Positions 35,453-45,448 of a stretch of 64,000 nt of DNA are shown one piece after another. Origin of the DNA: Bacteroidota bacterium (GTDB lineage: Bacteria > Bacteroidota > Bacteroidia > Chitinophagales > Chitinophagaceae); NCBI GenBank assembly GCA_023433265.1, contig JAEZDR010000064.1, forward strand, positions 1 through 64,000. Direction: 5' to 3'. The notes under the pieces were generated by a model. That model worked only from the letters and a program-made list of their open reading frames with translations. It had not been told where the DNA came from and did not search any database. The position numbers and the translations under genes were made by a program. Position 1 is the stretch's first letter. Every line of letters starts with the position of its first letter.

Positions 35453-35764
35453 ATGGATATAATAGTTGAATCTCCGGGTTTTAAAGCGAGCCAAGATCTT
35501 GTTAATTACGTTCACGAAAAAGTTGGTAAGCTGAAACCCAATGATCGCATCATAAGAGCAAATGTGACGTTATTTGCGGGTCCTGATAAAGCAACACCTA
35601 CCGCGTATTGCGAAATAAGGCTTGAAATTCCCGGAAACGATCTTTTCGTAAAATCGGATGGTGGTGAATTTGAACAGGCAGTAGACAACGCCGTTGCCAC
35701 AATACAGGAACAATTGAGAAGGGCTAAAGAAAAACAAGAAGATAGCTACCGGAGAATACAGTAG
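35453..35764 (+). CDS. hpf: Ribosome hibernation-promoting factor, short type
   Basis: A 103-aa protein of the HPF/RaiA family: the beta-alpha-beta-beta-beta-alpha core carries FKASQDLVNYVHEKVGKL, then VTLFAGPD and the C-terminal basic helix EFEQAVDNAVATIQEQLRRAKEK. There is no long C-terminal dimerisation domain. It binds the 30S decoding region and promotes inactive ribosomes in slow growth. It has its own terminator at 35782. Confidence 0.9.
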   Translation: MDIIVESPGFKASQDLVNYVHEKVGKLKPNDRIIRANVTLFAGPDKATPTAYCEIRLEIPGNDLFVKSDGGEFEQAVDNAVATIQEQLRRAKEKQEDSYRRIQ

Positions 35765-35781
35765 TAATAAAAAGCGTTATA

Positions 35782-35813
35782 AAAAAGCATCCTGTTAAAC
35801 CAGGGTGCTTTTT
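35782..35813 (+). terminator. Terminator of hpf
   Basis: AAAAAGCATCCTG pairs with CAGGGTGCTTTTT (one G-U pair) around a 6-base loop and ends in T. It lies 17 bp after the stop. Confidence 0.85.
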
Positions 35814-35832
35814 GTTTTATGGAAGGGAAATT

Positions 35833-35860
35833 AAAAATCCCTCCTACTACGAGGAGGGAT
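35833..35860 (-). terminator. Terminator of the dcw cluster (after ftsZ)
   Basis: ATCCCTCCT (35837-35845) pairs with AGGAGGGAT (35852-35860). The A-run at 35833-35837 gives a U-run on the minus-strand transcript, 33 bp beyond the ftsZ stop. Confidence 0.85.
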
Positions 35861-35892
35861 TACAACTAAAAACACCATACTATAAAGCCAGG

Positions 35893-37818
35893 TTAGTCGG
35901 GCTTCTTTCCATCCAGGAAAGTATTCAACGTTGAAATTTGCCCGTTCTCATTATTTTCATCAGCCTTCACATGATACTTACTATAAAAGTGTTCGGCAGA
36001 TGTTAGTGTATTTCCAAACAACTCCATGTTCCTCCTAATGTAGGCAGGGACTGTTTCAAATTCGTTGTTTGGATCGTTTGCATTGATGTTATAAGAAAGG
36101 TTGCGCAGCTTTTGAATTCTTTCCTGTGCTCTTCTTTTCTGCCCGTCTTCATCTTCATCAAACACTGCGCTGGAGGAAGATGCAACATTTTGGGAAGCGT
36201 CTTCTTTGATTACCATTCCAAAGTCGATTGCTTCTTCTTCATGATCATCTTTGAAGATGTTTACAGGCTTAGCCGGTTGTTGATCATCCGTATTATTTCC
36301 GAGCGAACTAAGATAGCTGCGCGGATCTACCGGAGGCTGCTGTGCGATAGGAGGAATAAAGGAGACTTCAGGCTTTGGCGTAGGAGGCTTTTCGGGCTGC
36401 GGGGTTTCCTCCCTTTTTAGTTCGTAAGCAGGTTTATCCTGTGCCGCATAGATATTGTTTGGCCTTTGCAGGAAAGATTCCATCACAGGTGTGTTGGGCA
36501 CCTCAGGCTTTTCAACCAATTTCATTTCAGGCATTTCAGGTTCAACAGGTTCTACATTAACAGGCCCTGTTATTTCAGGAGTTAGTTCGAACATAACCGG
36601 AGGGACGTCTTCCTCTCTTGGGACCGGCGTGAAGAACACAGGTGCCTGGTCTAATACCTGGTTATGGATATGGATTGATTCCTCTTTCAATGATGGTGCA
36701 AAAGGGTCTTTGTCTTCAAAGCTCAATGCCGCCTGCTGCGGCTGCACGGGTGGCGCTTTGGTTTTATCGTCGTTGTCCATCGAGAGCGTCATAAGAATTT
36801 TCTCTTCCTTGGGTTGCTGAACAACAGGCTTTTGCGTTTTTGTGAATGGATCTTTGTGTTCGAAACCTGTGGCAATAAGTGTAATACCAATCTTATCGCC
36901 AAGGGTATTATCGTAGCCCATACCTACAATAACATCCGTATTTTCACCGGCCTGCATGCGTAGGTGGTTGTTGATAATTTCAAGTTCGTCCATTGTACAT
37001 TCTGCGTCGCCCTCTGCACTATTGATATTGATTAGAATCCACTTAGCGCCACGGATATCGTTATCGTTAAGTAATGGTGAACTAAGAGCGTCTTCGATGG
37101 CGCGCTGAGCACGGTCTTCCCCATTCATTTCGGAGCTACCGAGAATAGCGACTCCGCCATTTTTCATTACAGTACACACATCGGCAAAGTCGACAATAAT
37201 GTGCCCGCGGCTGTTGATAATATCAGTGATACATTTGGCCGCAGTGGCAAGTACATTATCGGCCTTACCGAAAGCTTCCCTCATTTTGAGGTTGCCATAT
37301 TGCATGCGTAATTTATCGTTGCTAATAACGAGTAGTGTGTCGACGTAAGGTTTTAATTCCCTGATACCCTCCTCTGCCTGTTGGTGACGGCGTGGGCCTT
37401 CGAATCCAAAAGGCGTTGTAACGATACCTACTGTAAGAATACCGAGATCACGACAAATTTTAGCCATGATGGGTGCACCACCCGTACCGGTTCCACCGCC
37501 CATACCGGCACAGATGAAAGCCATTTTAGTATTTACCTCAAGTATCCGTTTAATTTCTTCTAGCGACTCTTCAGTTGCCTGCTTACCAATTTCGGGATTA
37601 GCACCGGCACCGAGCCCTTGTGTAAGATGGGGCCCAAGTTGAATTTTGTTTGGTACACGCGATTGCTCGAGCGCTTTAGCATCAGTATTGCAGATGATGA
37701 AGTCAACGCTTTCTATGTCCTGGCTGAACATGAAGTTTACTGCATTGCTTCCTCCACCTCCCACACCAAGCACCTTGATGATGGAGGATTTTTGTTTTGG
37801 AAGATCGAAATGGATCAT
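35893..37818 (-). CDS. ftsZ: Cell division protein FtsZ
   Basis: A 641-aa protein. The GTPase domain has VGGGGSNAVNFM at ~19-30, the tubulin signature GGGTGTG at 107-113 and the T7 loop NSAEGDAEC region. Residues about 330-570 are a long, Pro- and Glu-rich linker; the end carries PAYIRRNMELFGNTL and the terminal tail. Long linkers are common in Bacteroidota, so the length is not an error. It polymerises at mid-cell to form the Z-ring. Last gene of the dcw cluster, 56 bp after ftsA. Confidence 0.97.
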   Translation of the reverse strand: MIHFDLPKQKSSIIKVLGVGGGGSNAVNFMFSQDIESVDFIICNTDAKALEQSRVPNKIQLGPHLTQGLGAGANPEIGKQATEESLEEIKRILEVNTKMAFICAGMGGGTGTGGAPIMAKICRDLGILTVGIVTTPFGFEGPRRHQQAEEGIRELKPYVDTLLVISNDKLRMQYGNLKMREAFGKADNVLATAAKCITDIINSRGHIIVDFADVCTVMKNGGVAILGSSEMNGEDRAQRAIEDALSSPLLNDNDIRGAKWILININSAEGDAECTMDELEIINNHLRMQAGENTDVIVGMGYDNTLGDKIGITLIATGFEHKDPFTKTQKPVVQQPKEEKILMTLSMDNDDKTKAPPVQPQQAALSFEDKDPFAPSLKEESIHIHNQVLDQAPVFFTPVPREEDVPPVMFELTPEITGPVNVEPVEPEMPEMKLVEKPEVPNTPVMESFLQRPNNIYAAQDKPAYELKREETPQPEKPPTPKPEVSFIPPIAQQPPVDPRSYLSSLGNNTDDQQPAKPVNIFKDDHEEEAIDFGMVIKEDASQNVASSSSAVFDEDEDGQKRRAQERIQKLRNLSYNINANDPNNEFETVPAYIRRNMELFGNTLTSAEHFYSKYHVKADENNENGQISTLNTFLDGKKPD

Positions 37819-37874
37819 AGTTGATGTATTTAGTTGGGTTAGTAAGCTGTTTGGATTTTTAAGAGTTTATTGGT

Positions 37875-39254
37875 TTAGCGCATTTCCCTATCTGTTTCCT
37901 CATTAAAAAGATCAATGATGCTGTCTTTGAACTTTTCCCAGAAACGGTTTAGCCCTTTACGCTTCTTCATATCAATCATATCTCCCGTTTCTTCCGCCTT
38001 TGCAAGCGCTTCGATAGCTTCCTCTTTCCTGAGTGTTGGCGGCACCTCTAGTTTAATATGCTTTGTAGCAAACTCTTTAGTATTGTTTTCATAGTCGCTG
38101 AAACCTTTAAGAATAAGTCCGATACAGGTTGAGTACATCGGCTTCTTAAGTTCATCCACATGATTAGCTGCGAGATGCTCATTGGGAAACCCTATTCTTG
38201 CATTGAGCCCGGTGACATACTCTGTAAGTTGGATGAGATGCTTTAACTGGGAACCGCCACCTGTGAGTATTATTCCTCCATTCATTGTACGGCTGTCCAT
38301 ACCTACCTGCTTAAGATGATAGGTAACAAAGTCTAGTATTTCACTCATCCTTGCCTGGATGATGTTAGCGAGATTCTTTACGCTGATCTCTTTTGGCGGC
38401 ATGCCTTTGATGCCGGGTATTGTTATAAACGCGTTGCTCTTTGCTTCGTCTGACAATGCGCTACCAAACTGAACCTTCATAGCCTCAGCCTGTGTAGTCA
38501 ATACGCCCAGCCCTCTTTTGATATCAATTGTTATGTTCTCGCCACCAAATGGAATAACGGCCGTATGTTTTAATATGCCATCGTAGAATACAGCGAGGTC
38601 CGAAGTACCACCGCCGATATCAAGTATAGCCACTCCAGCTTCAAGATCTACATCGCTCATCACGGCAGAAGCGGAAGCCAAGGGTTGCAAAACAAGATCT
38701 TTAGTTTTCAGGTTACTTCTTTCCACGGCGCGATTGATATTCCTTATCGCATTCTTATCGCCGGTGATGATGTGGAAGTTTGCCCCGACCTTAACGCCAT
38801 TGTAGCCGATGGGGTCTTTTACATTTTGAAGATTGTCCACATGGAAATCCTGCGGAATCACGTCGATGATCTGGTCGCCTGCAGGAATGAAAGTTTTCTT
38901 TTGGTTTTCGATCAACTGGTTGATTTCCGATGCCTGGATTTCCACATCGGAGTTTTGGCGCACGATATCGCCCCTTGTTTGCAAACTCTTGATGTGGTGG
39001 CCGGCAACCCCCACATAAACCTCGTTGATTTCGAGGTCGGGATTGCTTTTGTAACAATTGTCTAAAGCATTTTGGATGGCTTTAATCGTCTGGTCGATGT
39101 TTAGCACCTGTCCATGTTGTACTCCATGGCTGTTAGCGCGTCCAAAACCGAGGATTTCTAATTTGCCATACTCATTTTTTCGTCCGGCAATGGCTGCAAT
39201 TTTTGTTGTTCCAATGTCGAGACCTACAATGATTGGTGATTCATTCTGGCTCAT
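37875..39254 (-). CDS. ftsA: Cell division protein FtsA
   Basis: A 459-aa actin-fold ATPase. The phosphate-1 motif is PIIVGLDIGTTKIAAIAG at ~6-23; phosphate-2 is VAILDIGGGTSDLAVF; the adenosine motif is GGIILTGGGSQLKHL. The C-terminal end (RFWEKFKDSIIDLF) is an amphipathic membrane-targeting helix. It tethers FtsZ polymers to the membrane. Its start is 60 bp after the ftsQ stop; the order ftsQ-ftsA-ftsZ is as usual. Confidence 0.96.
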   Translation of the reverse strand: MSQNESPIIVGLDIGTTKIAAIAGRKNEYGKLEILGFGRANSHGVQHGQVLNIDQTIKAIQNALDNCYKSNPDLEINEVYVGVAGHHIKSLQTRGDIVRQNSDVEIQASEINQLIENQKKTFIPAGDQIIDVIPQDFHVDNLQNVKDPIGYNGVKVGANFHIITGDKNAIRNINRAVERSNLKTKDLVLQPLASASAVMSDVDLEAGVAILDIGGGTSDLAVFYDGILKHTAVIPFGGENITIDIKRGLGVLTTQAEAMKVQFGSALSDEAKSNAFITIPGIKGMPPKEISVKNLANIIQARMSEILDFVTYHLKQVGMDSRTMNGGIILTGGGSQLKHLIQLTEYVTGLNARIGFPNEHLAANHVDELKKPMYSTCIGLILKGFSDYENNTKEFATKHIKLEVPPTLRKEEAIEALAKAEETGDMIDMKKRKGLNRFWEKFKDSIIDLFNEETDREMR

Positions 39255-39314
39255 ATATCTGTTTTTAGTTGTTAGAACTGTTTTTTCTATTGTTTTGTTT
39301 GTCTATACGTTGTA

Positions 39315-40256
39315 CTAAAGCCTTGATGTCTTTGTTTTTTCCAATGATGCAGGCCTGGTTTTCATAACTGCCTTTGGCTTTGATGAAGGAGTAGCCTTCA
39401 TCAAAGCAGGTGTTTTTACCTGGGCAATCCGGTACGGCACTAACACTGTATCAGCTACGGCGGTATTTATCGAGTCATTCAGGATCGCCGGCATGCCTCC
39501 ATTTGAAGCAACTACCTGGCCCTGGAACTGTACATTTATTTTGCGATACCGATCGAAGCCTTCCCGTGCCAATACCTGCCTGTAAAAAACCAGCATAGCA
39601 TTTAGTTTACGCTCGATTTCTTCTGATGTTCCGATTTGAATTGTATGATTACCGATCACCGGAACTATTTCGAATGTCCTGTTTGAAAGCACTTCCACCT
39701 GGGCCACCTGTGCATTCCAAAAAGAGTCTTTAACGATAAAGGCGGCAAGCTTCTTAACGTCGTTTAAAACCAAGCTGTCGGCCTTTGAAAGAAAAATACG
39801 GTCTGAAGGGAAAGATGTGAAATAAGGCACCCTTGCGCTTAGCTTATCGCTCAATGGCAAGCGCCGTGCCCCGCTATCGATGTAGAAAGAAGTGCCCTGC
39901 ACTGTGAATATCCGGGCGATTGGCGTACGTTCCGTGACCCTGACCTGCAATACATGGTTGTTATCGAAAAAGAGATTGGCTTTTGCTATCCATGGATTCT
40001 CTTCGAGTTGCTGTTCGAGTTTACGAAGCGAAATGCTGCCGGTAGAGCGGTTCAGCACATTACGTTCCGCGCCAAGCACTGTACGAATGTCTTTCTCATC
40101 GAGAAACATGCGGTCTTCCTCTGCATCGAGTTGTACGTTTACGTCAGAACAAAGCGTTGCATTCTTCGCCTGCATAGATACCACCATCAGGTACAAGGTT
40201 GTTGCCCCAAGGAGACACCACAAAGTGGCAATTATCTTATGCTTCCAATTCTTCAC
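39315..40256 (-). CDS. ftsQ: Cell division protein FtsQ
   Basis: A 313-aa protein. I chose a GTG start at 40254-40256, whose last bases overlap the murC stop (GTGA), over an upstream GTG at 40352 that would overlap murC by 100 bp. It gives VKNWKHKIIATLWCLLGATTLY, a short cytoplasmic tail and one membrane helix. Next comes the POTRA-like domain (DEKDIRTVLGAERNVLNRST) and the beta domain with the conserved ERTPIARIF. It links early and late divisome proteins in the periplasm. The overlap suggests translational coupling with murC. Confidence 0.88.
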   Translation of the reverse strand: MKNWKHKIIATLWCLLGATTLYLMVVSMQAKNATLCSDVNVQLDAEEDRMFLDEKDIRTVLGAERNVLNRSTGSISLRKLEQQLEENPWIAKANLFFDNNHVLQVRVTERTPIARIFTVQGTSFYIDSGARRLPLSDKLSARVPYFTSFPSDRIFLSKADSLVLNDVKKLAAFIVKDSFWNAQVAQVEVLSNRTFEIVPVIGNHTIQIGTSEEIERKLNAMLVFYRQVLAREGFDRYRKINVQFQGQVVASNGGMPAILNDSINTAVADTVLVPYRIAQVKTPALMKATPSSKPKAVMKTRPASLEKTKTSRL

Positions 40257-41623
40257 TTTGCTTTTAGTATTGTTTTTGCTTCCTGCACTATTGCGTCGAT
40301 ATCGCCTGCACCTGCCATTACTAACAAGCCGGGCTTCCGGGTTTTTACCCACTGCAGCAATTCACCCTTCTCCATCACCCTGGCTTTTCCCGGAGGCATT
40401 TTTTGCTGTAATAACTGGCTGTTTACGCCTTCGATCGGGAGTTCTCTCGCCGGATAAATTGGTAACAGTATCACTTCATCAGCCATGCTTAGCGTCCCGG
40501 CAAATCCATCGGCCTGGTCCAATGTGCGGGTGTATAAGTGTGGCTGAAACACAAGCGAAAAAGGCTCGTTACCGTAAATGCTTCTAATCCCGGAGATTAA
40601 AGCTTTCAGTTCTTCAGGATGATGTGCATAGTCGTCTATGAGTATCGTCCCTGTTTCGTTGCCGGGCTGAAGAATATATTCAAACCTGCGCCGTACACCT
40701 TTAAATTCTTTTATAGCAGCTTTGATTTTTTCGTCCGGGATGTTCAACTGCTTTGCTACTATTATTGCTGCTATGCTATTCTCAACATTATGAAGGCCCC
40801 CCATTGAAAGTTCAAGCGTACCGATATTCCAGTTCCTACCCTGGATATTGTAATGATAGGTACCTTCCACGACCCTTAGATCTGTGGTATAAACATCAGC
40901 GTTTGTATCGTTGAGATGGTATGTTATGCAGCCCTTCGCCTTCAGGCCTTCCTGTCGGGGGAGGTTATGTTTTACAATCAATCGCCCCCCGTCCTTTATC
41001 ACATCGGCAAATTGGAGAAATGCCTCCTCAAAAGCCGCCTGGGTTTTATAGATGTCGAGGTGATCGGGATCCATTGCTGTTATCACCGCCAAATTGGGAT
41101 GAAGCTTCAAGAATGACCGGTCGTATTCATCAGCTTCCACGACCACCACATTATTTGTATCGCTCCAAAAGTTAGTGCCGTAGTTGGCAGAAATACCACC
41201 AAGAAAAGCATTGCATCCAAAGCCGCTGTGCCTTAACAAATGCGCAATCATGGTGGTTGTGGTTGTTTTACCATGCGTACCCGCAACGCAAATATTAAAG
41301 CTGTTGGCCGTGACCCATTGAAGGAGGTCGCTGCGCTTTATTACATTGTACCCGTTTTCGCGATACCAAACAAGTTCTTTATGATCGGCGGGAACAGCGG
41401 GTGTATATACTACCACTTGTGCCTCTTTCGCAAGCTCATTGATATTTTCATCATAATGCACTACTATGCCTGACTGTTCAAGCTCAATAGTGAGCGCGGT
41501 ACGTGTGCGATCATAGCCACTGACAAGCGCTCCCTGTGTATGGAAATACCTTGCAAGCGCGCTCATGCCTATGCCGCCAATGCCAATAAAGTAGATGTTC
41601 GATATGTTATTAAGCTCTTTCAC
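40253..41623 (-). CDS. murC: UDP-N-acetylmuramate--L-alanine ligase
   Basis: A 456-aa protein. It starts GTG (MKELNNISNIYFIGIGGIGM), with the UDP-binding GIGGIGMSALA; the ATP loop GTHGKTTTT is at 115-123, and DDYAHHPEELKALI is conserved. It adds L-Ala to UDP-MurNAc, the first step of the peptide stem. It overlaps murG by 14 bp; no ATG lies at the usual position, so the GTG start is accepted. Confidence 0.96.
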   Translation of the reverse strand: MKELNNISNIYFIGIGGIGMSALARYFHTQGALVSGYDRTRTALTIELEQSGIVVHYDENINELAKEAQVVVYTPAVPADHKELVWYRENGYNVIKRSDLLQWVTANSFNICVAGTHGKTTTTTMIAHLLRHSGFGCNAFLGGISANYGTNFWSDTNNVVVVEADEYDRSFLKLHPNLAVITAMDPDHLDIYKTQAAFEEAFLQFADVIKDGGRLIVKHNLPRQEGLKAKGCITYHLNDTNADVYTTDLRVVEGTYHYNIQGRNWNIGTLELSMGGLHNVENSIAAIIVAKQLNIPDEKIKAAIKEFKGVRRRFEYILQPGNETGTILIDDYAHHPEELKALISGIRSIYGNEPFSLVFQPHLYTRTLDQADGFAGTLSMADEVILLPIYPARELPIEGVNSQLLQQKMPPGKARVMEKGELLQWVKTRKPGLLVMAGAGDIDAIVQEAKTILKAK

Positions 41624-42749
41624 TTATTGCATTTACTATTTCTTCGGCGATTAGTTTGTCTGCGTTCCTTATAGCAAGGGTGGAAATATTTTGTTTAAAT
41701 GTTTGTTGAAGCTCTTCGTTCTTAGCAAGGTCTATTATCATTGATACGAGCTTATTTTCCACGTCTCCATCCTGAATCATCCAGGCGGCATTCCGGTCTA
41801 CTAAAAACCTGGCGTTAGCTGTTTGATGATCCTCTGCGGCATGTGGGTACGGAACGAAAATGGCGGGTTTTCCTGAAACCATTATTTCGGTGACAGCCAT
41901 TGCACCGCTTCTTGAAACCACTACATCTGCGGCTGCGTAAGCCTTATCCATATCAGCAATAAATTCGCCGATCCAAATTGATTGGCGCAGTTCACCGCCT
42001 GCTTTACTAAACTGAGGTTGCTTACCCGTTTGCCAAATGAGTTGCAAGTCATGGTTTTCAAAATCGGCCAGCTTCTTACTGATTGCGCTGTTGATACTTC
42101 TTGCACCCAGGCTGCCTCCTATAATTAAAACCGTTTTACGGCTTGCATTTAGTCCAAAGAAAGAACGGGCTTCAGCCCTGCTAGTGTTGTTTTCTGCAAT
42201 ACCGGCACGAACCGGATTTCCAGAAACAACAATTTTATTTGCGGGAAAGAATCTTTCCATACCTACGGCCGCAACAAACACTTTTACAGCCCTTCTTGCT
42301 AAAATGATATTACTCTTACCTCCGAAAGAGTTAGACTCATGAATGAAAGTTGGAATGCCCTGGATTTGCGCATACCGTAATACCGGAAAGCTTGAGTATC
42401 CACCAACGCCAATAACGGCGTGAGGTTTAAATGTTTTGAAAATATTGCGAACCTGGAAAAAGCTTTTGATCAACTTAAATGGCAAGGCTAGGTTTTTGAT
42501 TAAAGAGGACCTGTTGAAGCCTGCTATTGTTAACCCCTTTATAGCATAACCTGCCTGAGGTACCTTTTCCATTTCCATTTTGCCCCTTGCACCCACGAAT
42601 AAGAACTCGGTGCCGGGACGCTGAGCTTTGATGGCATTAGCAATAGCTATTGCCGGGAAAATATGGCCGCCGGTGCCGCCACCTGCCATTACCACACGCA
42701 GTTGGGCAGGAGATGATTGGGGTGATATGTTTTGAACCCGATCAGGCAT
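41610..42749 (-). CDS. murG: UDP-GlcNAc transferase MurG
   Basis: A 379-aa protein. The ATG at 42749 overlaps the ftsW stop by 8 bp (ATGCCTGA); a TTG further upstream is rejected. The N-terminal glycine loop GGGTGGHIFPAIAIA and the donor-site region VSRSGAMAVTEIMVSGKPAIFVPYPHA are conserved. It transfers GlcNAc onto lipid I to give lipid II at the inner face of the membrane. Located between ftsW and murC. Confidence 0.95.
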   Translation of the reverse strand: MPDRVQNISPQSSPAQLRVVMAGGGTGGHIFPAIAIANAIKAQRPGTEFLFVGARGKMEMEKVPQAGYAIKGLTIAGFNRSSLIKNLALPFKLIKSFFQVRNIFKTFKPHAVIGVGGYSSFPVLRYAQIQGIPTFIHESNSFGGKSNIILARRAVKVFVAAVGMERFFPANKIVVSGNPVRAGIAENNTSRAEARSFFGLNASRKTVLIIGGSLGARSINSAISKKLADFENHDLQLIWQTGKQPQFSKAGGELRQSIWIGEFIADMDKAYAAADVVVSRSGAMAVTEIMVSGKPAIFVPYPHAAEDHQTANARFLVDRNAAWMIQDGDVENKLVSMIIDLAKNEELQQTFKQNISTLAIRNADKLIAEEIVNAISERA

Positions 42750-44055
42750 TGGCGATAGCTTGTTTTTTTGGTTCAAGTGATGTTACTGCGAGCGGTTGTG
42801 TTGGCACCTGTGGCGCCTCCATTTGTTCCACGTTTCTTGCAACACTTAGTATAATTCCAATAGCCGCACAGGTAAACAGAAACGAGCTGCCCCCCATGCT
42901 TACGAGTGGGAGGGTGACCCCGGTAACCGGTACTAAATTGACGTTAACTGCCATGTTGGCCACTGCCTGAATTACGAGCGTAAAGCTGAGGCCCAATGCC
43001 AGAAAGGCACCAAAAGCATAAGGGCATCGTTTAAATATATTGATGCACCTAAACAGGAAGACCAGGTATATAAAAATGATAAAGGCTCCCCCTATTAACC
43101 CATATTCCTCTATTATTATCGAATAAATAAAGTCGTTGTAAGCTTGCGGCAGATAATTGCGTTGTTCGCTATTGCCGGGGCCTTTTCCGAAAAGGATGCC
43201 ACCATTTGAAATCGCAATTTTTGCCTGCTGAACCTGGTAGGGTTCCTGGGCAGCATCTGCATACATAAAGTCCTGCACCCTGTTTATCCAGGTACCCACG
43301 CGGCCGGTGGATGCTAAGGCCGTTACAAGCGGAGAGGCAGATTTTTCTTTTCCCTCCGGAGTATATGAAGCCATCGCGAGTGAGACAATTATTGCAACTG
43401 GAATTAGAGCAACCAACAGCACAAGGAGGATATGTTTGCCGCTGACCCGACCGATGAACAACAATAAAAGCGCTGTTGCCCCGGTGAGCAATGCATTCGA
43501 AAGGTTGGCGGGCATAATGAGCGCGCAGGTAACGATTACGGGAACGATAACCGGTAAGAATCCCGACCTGAAATTCTTAATTGTCTCCTGTCGCTTGCTA
43601 AGCTGTCTCGACAGGTACATAAAGAGCGCCACTTTAGCCAAGTCGCTGGTTTGAATGGTCATGTTTATGATGGGCAGCTTTATCCACCGGCTTCCCTCAT
43701 TAATGGTAGCTCCAAAAAACAGGGTATATAGTAAGAGCGGTATGGATAGTATGAACAGTATCTTTGCCACCTTTGCATATATTGTATAATTGACCCGGTG
43801 CATGAAATAGATGACCACAAGGCCGAGAATAATAAATGACAATTGTTTAAACAGGTAGACCTCGGTATTGCCTTTGTAAATTTTATAAGCCAGTGAACCT
43901 GTTGCACTATACACTACCAGCAGCGAGGTAACGGCCAGCAACACCACTATACCCCAGATGTAGTGGTCGCCTTTGGTTTTTTCCAAAAGACTACCACCGA
44001 CCTTTTTGAAAGATGGAGCCTGAATGTTGACCTTATCTCTTACCTCAGCTATCAT
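42742..44055 (-). CDS. ftsW: Cell division protein FtsW (SEDS glycosyltransferase)
   Basis: A 437-aa SEDS-family membrane protein with about ten hydrophobic helices. Conserved parts: GGGILFGKGPGNSEQRNYLPQAYNDFIYSIIIEEYG, where the conserved Pro and acidic residues lie, and VTGVTLPLVSMGGSSFLF at the end. It polymerises glycan strands with its partner PBP. It begins directly after murD; the last codons overlap the murG start. A long charged N-terminal tail (~30 residues) precedes the first helix. Confidence 0.94.
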   Translation of the reverse strand: MIAEVRDKVNIQAPSFKKVGGSLLEKTKGDHYIWGIVVLLAVTSLLVVYSATGSLAYKIYKGNTEVYLFKQLSFIILGLVVIYFMHRVNYTIYAKVAKILFILSIPLLLYTLFFGATINEGSRWIKLPIINMTIQTSDLAKVALFMYLSRQLSKRQETIKNFRSGFLPVIVPVIVTCALIMPANLSNALLTGATALLLLFIGRVSGKHILLVLLVALIPVAIIVSLAMASYTPEGKEKSASPLVTALASTGRVGTWINRVQDFMYADAAQEPYQVQQAKIAISNGGILFGKGPGNSEQRNYLPQAYNDFIYSIIIEEYGLIGGAFIIFIYLVFLFRCINIFKRCPYAFGAFLALGLSFTLVIQAVANMAVNVNLVPVTGVTLPLVSMGGSSFLFTCAAIGIILSVARNVEQMEAPQVPTQPLAVTSLEPKKQAIANA

Positions 44056-45447
44056 TTATAATTCCTTAACTGCTTTTTTAAATTGTTGACCCCTGTCTTC
44101 ATAATTTTTGAAGAGGTCGAAACTGGCGCAGGCGGGGCTTAACAGCACCACATCGCCTTTTGTTGCCAATGAAAACGCCTCCTGTACTGCTGCTGCAGCA
44201 GATTGCGTATCAACAATGATGGTTGTTATTCCATCGAAAGCCTTGTGAATTTTTTCGTTATCCAAACCCATACAGACTATCGCTTTCACCTTGTCTTTCA
44301 CCAGGTCTTCAATCAGTGAATAATCATTACCCTTATCAGTACCCCCCATGATTAAAATAGTAGGCTTTCTCATGCTTTCAAGCGCATACCATGTGCTGTT
44401 AACATTTGTGGCCTTGCTATCGTTTATGAATTCTACCCCCCTTACCGTAGAGACATATTCCATGCGATGCTCGAGGCTCTCGAAAGTGGCGACTGCTTCA
44501 CGAATCTTCTCCTTGCGTATGCCGATAGTTGCGGCTGCTACTCCTGCTGCCATGGTGTTATATTGGTTATGCTTTCCTTTGAGTGCGAAGTCGTATATGC
44601 TCATGCTTACACGTTCGCTTTCTGTTTTAACATGCATCTTGTCGCCTTTAATGAATGCACCTTTTGCCGGTTCATTTTTCATGGTAATGGGTAATGGGTT
44701 AGTGGTAAGCGTTATATGGTTAAGGTGGTTCATGATTACTTCATCGTCTTCGCAGTAAATGAAATAGTCATATTGATCCTGGTTTTGAATAATCCTGAAC
44801 TTGCTATTTATGTAGTTTTCGAATTTATAATCGTAGCGGTCGAGGTGGTCTTCCGTGATGTTTAGCAGCACAGACACGTCCGGTTTGAAATGAACGATGT
44901 CGTCGAGTTGGAATGAGCTGATTTCGACAACATATACTTCTTTCGGATCTTCAGCTACCTGCCGGGCGAAGGAATAACCAATGTTGCCTACTAATGCACA
45001 ACTGAGACCTGCATGCTTGCAAATGTGATAGATTAATGCAGTAGTAGTGCTCTTGCCATTGCTGCCGGTAATGGCAATGATTTTACTGTTGCCTTTGAAG
45101 CGATAAGCAAACTCTATCTCGCTGATTATTTCAACCTTTTTTTCCCGTAATCTTTTTATAAGCTCATTCTTTTCCGGGATACCAGGGCTCTTAACAATTA
45201 AATCAGCGTTAAGTATTCGTTCGGTAGTATGTTTACCTTCTTCGAAAGGTATACCAGCATCCTGCAGTTGCTGGCGATAAACTTCCTTCAGATTTCCTGC
45301 ATCGCTAAGGAAAACATTATAGCCCATCGCCTTAGCAAGAATAGCTGCGCCTACACCACTCTCGCCACCGCCCAACACTACCAACACTGAAACTGCTTTA
45401 GCTTCCTGCGCGTCGGGATGATATGATATGAAAGGTGTAGTCTGCAC
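44056..45447 (-). CDS. murD: UDP-N-acetylmuramoylalanine--D-glutamate ligase
   Basis: A 463-aa protein. UDP-binding VVLGGGESGVGAAI near the N-terminus, ATP loop GSNGKSTTTALIYH, and NDSKATNVNSTWYALES are typical of MurD. It adds D-Glu to UDP-MurNAc-L-Ala. The given start is GTG at 45447, one base after the mraY stop; a start closer to the first conserved strand is possible. The cluster order mraY-murD-ftsW is usual. Confidence 0.95.
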   Translation of the reverse strand: MQTTPFISYHPDAQEAKAVSVLVVLGGGESGVGAAILAKAMGYNVFLSDAGNLKEVYRQQLQDAGIPFEEGKHTTERILNADLIVKSPGIPEKNELIKRLREKKVEIISEIEFAYRFKGNSKIIAITGSNGKSTTTALIYHICKHAGLSCALVGNIGYSFARQVAEDPKEVYVVEISSFQLDDIVHFKPDVSVLLNITEDHLDRYDYKFENYINSKFRIIQNQDQYDYFIYCEDDEVIMNHLNHITLTTNPLPITMKNEPAKGAFIKGDKMHVKTESERVSMSIYDFALKGKHNQYNTMAAGVAAATIGIRKEKIREAVATFESLEHRMEYVSTVRGVEFINDSKATNVNSTWYALESMRKPTILIMGGTDKGNDYSLIEDLVKDKVKAIVCMGLDNEKIHKAFDGITTIIVDTQSAAAAVQEAFSLATKGDVVLLSPACASFDLFKNYEDRGQQFKKAVKEL

Positions 45448-45448
45448 T

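Noticed and set aside
40257..40352. Long N-terminus of FtsQ
   Set aside because: It lies wholly within murC and is rich in Arg and Lys without family similarity; a GTG overlapping the murC stop is better placed.
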